From Paramuribaculum sp. (lineage in GTDB: Bacteria > Bacteroidota > Bacteroidia > Bacteroidales > Muribaculaceae), in NCBI GenBank assembly GCA_029058455.1, contig JAIDXU010000195.1, positions 22,474 through 31,477 of the forward strand: DNA of 9,004 bases, in the 5' to 3' direction. This document shows positions 7,669 to 9,004 of this stretch, in pieces. A program made the translations under genes and the position numbers. Each line of letters opens with the position of its first letter. The first letter of the stretch is position 1. Below the pieces are notes generated by a model that had not been told where the DNA came from, searched no databases, and saw only the letters and a program-made list of their open reading frames with translations.

Positions 7669-7676
7669 TAACTTTG
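7669..7676 (+). promoter_or_regulatory. Bacteroidetes -7 promoter element (TAACTTTG) for galK
   Basis: TAACTTTG is an exact match to TAnnTTTG. It begins two bases after the terminator T run and 83 bp before the galK ATG. Predicted transcription start is near 7682-7684, giving a leader of about 70 nt. No clear TTTG -33 element is seen at the right distance; the terminator stem occupies that region. Confidence 0.6.
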
Positions 7677-7680
7677 CGGC

Positions 7681-7696
7681 TAAGGGTCACCCCTTA
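7681..7696. promoter_or_regulatory. Inverted repeat at the predicted galK transcription start
   Basis: TAAGGG (7681-7686) and CCCTTA (7691-7696) are perfect inverted arms around TCAC. An alternative nested register, GGGT-C-ACCC (7684-7692), also exists. The position, just downstream of the -7 element, would suit an operator or a short 5' mRNA stem. TTAACC follows at 7694-7699, 7701-7706 and 7725-7730. Role unproven. Confidence 0.4.
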
Positions 7697-7751
7697 ACCG
7701 TTAACCTGACAAACAATCAAACTATTAACCATACTATATCCTATCTAACCC

Positions 7752-8897
7752 ATGGAAATGAAAGAAAAAATCACTCAGGCATTTGCCGAGCGTTTCGGTG
7801 GCGAAGGCATCCTCTTCGTATCTCCCGGTCGTTTCAACCTCATCGGTGAACACACCGACTACAACGGCGGATTTGTATTCCCCGGCGCCATCGACAAATT
7901 CATCATGGCTGACATTCGCCCCAACGGCACCGACAAAGTAAGAGTTTTCTCTATCGACATCAACGAATATGTTGAATTTGGTCTTAACGAAGAAGACGCT
8001 CCCGCCGAGCAGTGGGCCCGCTACATCTTCGGTGTATGCCGCGAAGTTATCAAGAGAGGTGGCAAGGTAGAAGGCTTCGACGCCGTATTTGCCGGCAATG
8101 TGCCCTTAGGCGCAGGTCTCAGCTCAAGCGCTGCCCTCGAAAGCTGCTTCGCTTTCGCTATCAACGACCTTTTCAACGACAATAAATTCCCCAAAATGGA
8201 GCTTGCAAAAATCGGTCAGAGCACAGAGCACAACTATTGCGGTGTGAACTGTGGCATTATGGACCAGTTTGCTTCTGTTCACGGTAAGAAAGACCACCTC
8301 ATGCGTCTTGACTGCCGCTCGGGCGAATTTGAATACTTCCCCTTCGAACTCAACGGCTACAAGCTCGTGCTCGTTGACTCAAGAGTGAAACACGAACTCG
8401 TTGACTCTCCCTATAACAAACGTCGCGAAAGCTGCGAACGCGTTGCCGCTATCCTCGGTGTGGAAACTCTCCGCGACGCCGATATGGAAATGCTCAACGC
8501 TGCCAAAGATAAAATCACTGAAGAAGACTATCGCCGTGCAAAATATGTTATCGAGGAGAAACAGAGAGTGCTCGACGTGTGCGACGCCCTCCTTCGCCAC
8601 GACTACGACAAAGTGGGCGACAGAATGTATCGCACCCACGAAGGTCTTTCGAAAGACTATGAGGTTAGCTGCGAAGAGCTTGACTACCTCAATGATCTTG
8701 CCAAAGAATGTGGCGTAGTTGGCTCGCGTATCATGGGCGGCGGCTTCGGCGGTTGCACCGTTAACCTCGTTGCCGACGACAAATATGACAAATTTATCGC
8801 TACCGTAATGAGCCGCTTCAACGAAAAATACGGTCACGAACCCAAAATCTACCCCGTAATCGTAAGCGACGGCTCTCGCCGCTATGTAGAGGAATAA
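7752..8897 (+). CDS. galK: Galactokinase
   Basis: Cytoplasmic GHMP-family kinase that phosphorylates alpha-D-galactose to galactose 1-phosphate with ATP, the first committed step of the Leloir pathway. The 381-residue length matches the family. The galactokinase signature SPGRFNLIGEHTDYNGG occupies 24-40, with Arg27 and the sugar-contacting Glu33, His34 and Asp36. The ATP-binding GHMP motif PLGAGLSSSAALE is at 118-130, the catalytic Asp171 lies in GIMDQFAS, and the C-terminal glycine motif GSRIMGGGFGGC is at 324-335. All expected residues are intact. The start at 7752 is the first in-frame ATG; a second ATG six bases later would remove only two residues. It has its own promoter-like element and is bounded by terminators on both sides, so it is probably monocistronic. 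No galactose epimerase, uridylyltransferase or mutarotase gene is in view. Its place beside sialic-acid genes fits growth on mucin-type glycans but could be incidental. Confidence 0.96.
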   Translation: MEMKEKITQAFAERFGGEGILFVSPGRFNLIGEHTDYNGGFVFPGAIDKFIMADIRPNGTDKVRVFSIDINEYVEFGLNEEDAPAEQWARYIFGVCREVIKRGGKVEGFDAVFAGNVPLGAGLSSSAALESCFAFAINDLFNDNKFPKMELAKIGQSTEHNYCGVNCGIMDQFASVHGKKDHLMRLDCRSGEFEYFPFELNGYKLVLVDSRVKHELVDSPYNKRRESCERVAAILGVETLRDADMEMLNAAKDKITEEDYRRAKYVIEEKQRVLDVCDALLRHDYDKVGDRMYRTHEGLSKDYEVSCEELDYLNDLAKECGVVGSRIMGGGFGGCTVNLVADDKYDKFIATVMSRFNEKYGHEPKIYPVIVSDGSRRYVEE

Positions 8898-8928
8898 TCC
8901 CTCCATCGACAAATTACACCCCCTATAA

Positions 8929-8964
8929 CAGTCGCGCCGCTCCCCCAGCAGCGCGACTGCTTTT
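8929..8964 (+). terminator. Strong GC-rich intrinsic terminator after galK
   Basis: CAGTCGCGC (8929-8937) and GCGCGACTG (8951-8959) form a perfect 9-bp stem. After one mismatch, an inner GCT/AGC helix closes a CCCCC loop. CTTTT (8960-8964) follows. It lies 31 bp after the galK stop. The remaining 40 bases of the window show no gene or clear signal. Confidence 0.85.
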
Positions 8965-9004
8965 CATGTAAGAATTTTATCCATAACCACAATCTATTAT
9001 ACAT

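Noticed and set aside
7681..7751. Riboswitch in the galK leader
   Set aside because: Only one short inverted repeat is present; no multi-helix structure or known aptamer core is visible in about 70 nt.
8379..8912. 177-residue open frame opposite the end of galK
   Set aside because: Low-complexity Val/Ala/Phe-rich translation typical of an antisense shadow; galK motifs on the + strand explain the region.

Overview
The window looks like chromosomal DNA from a gut member of the Bacteroidales, most likely a GC-rich lineage such as Muribaculaceae. This is inferred from the protein types, Bacteroidetes-style -7 promoter elements (TAnnTTTG), A-rich leaders with no clear Shine-Dalgarno sequence, and codon choice. 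No taxonomic marker gene is present. All genes are on the + strand.

Layout. Positions 1-863 hold the 3' part of a type I mannose-6-phosphate isomerase gene (manA). A 99-bp gap with an interrupted palindrome and a -7-like element follows. Next comes a compact sialic-acid cluster (963-7614): an MFS transporter (nanT-like), N-acetylneuraminate lyase (nanA), an AGE-family N-acetylmannosamine/N-acetylglucosamine 2-epimerase, and a large secreted protein of 1039 residues. That last protein joins a signal peptide, an SGNH esterase, a sialate O-acetylesterase (SASA) module and a six-bladed kelch mutarotase (NanM-like). The cluster ends at an intrinsic terminator (7645-7666). A promoter-like element and a small inverted repeat lead into galactokinase (galK, 7752-8897), which is closed by a strong GC-rich terminator (8929-8964). 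No gene-free stretch exceeds 300 bases.

How the genes fit together. The exported three-module enzyme would strip O-acetyl groups from sialic acid and speed anomer interconversion in the periplasm. The MFS protein would import the free sugar, the lyase would split it into pyruvate and ManNAc, and the epimerase would make GlcNAc without prior phosphorylation, as in the Bacteroides fragilis nanLET route. A GlcNAc kinase, nagA/nagB, a sialidase and a SusC/D (NanO/NanU) outer-membrane system are not in the window. galK would handle galactose, the sugar commonly exposed when mucin glycans are desialylated, but appears to be a separate transcription unit.

The most notable item is the fusion of two different esterase folds and a mutarotase in one periplasmic polypeptide, with catalytic motifs of all parts apparently intact. 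The candidate regulatory dyads upstream of nanT and galK are weaker leads.
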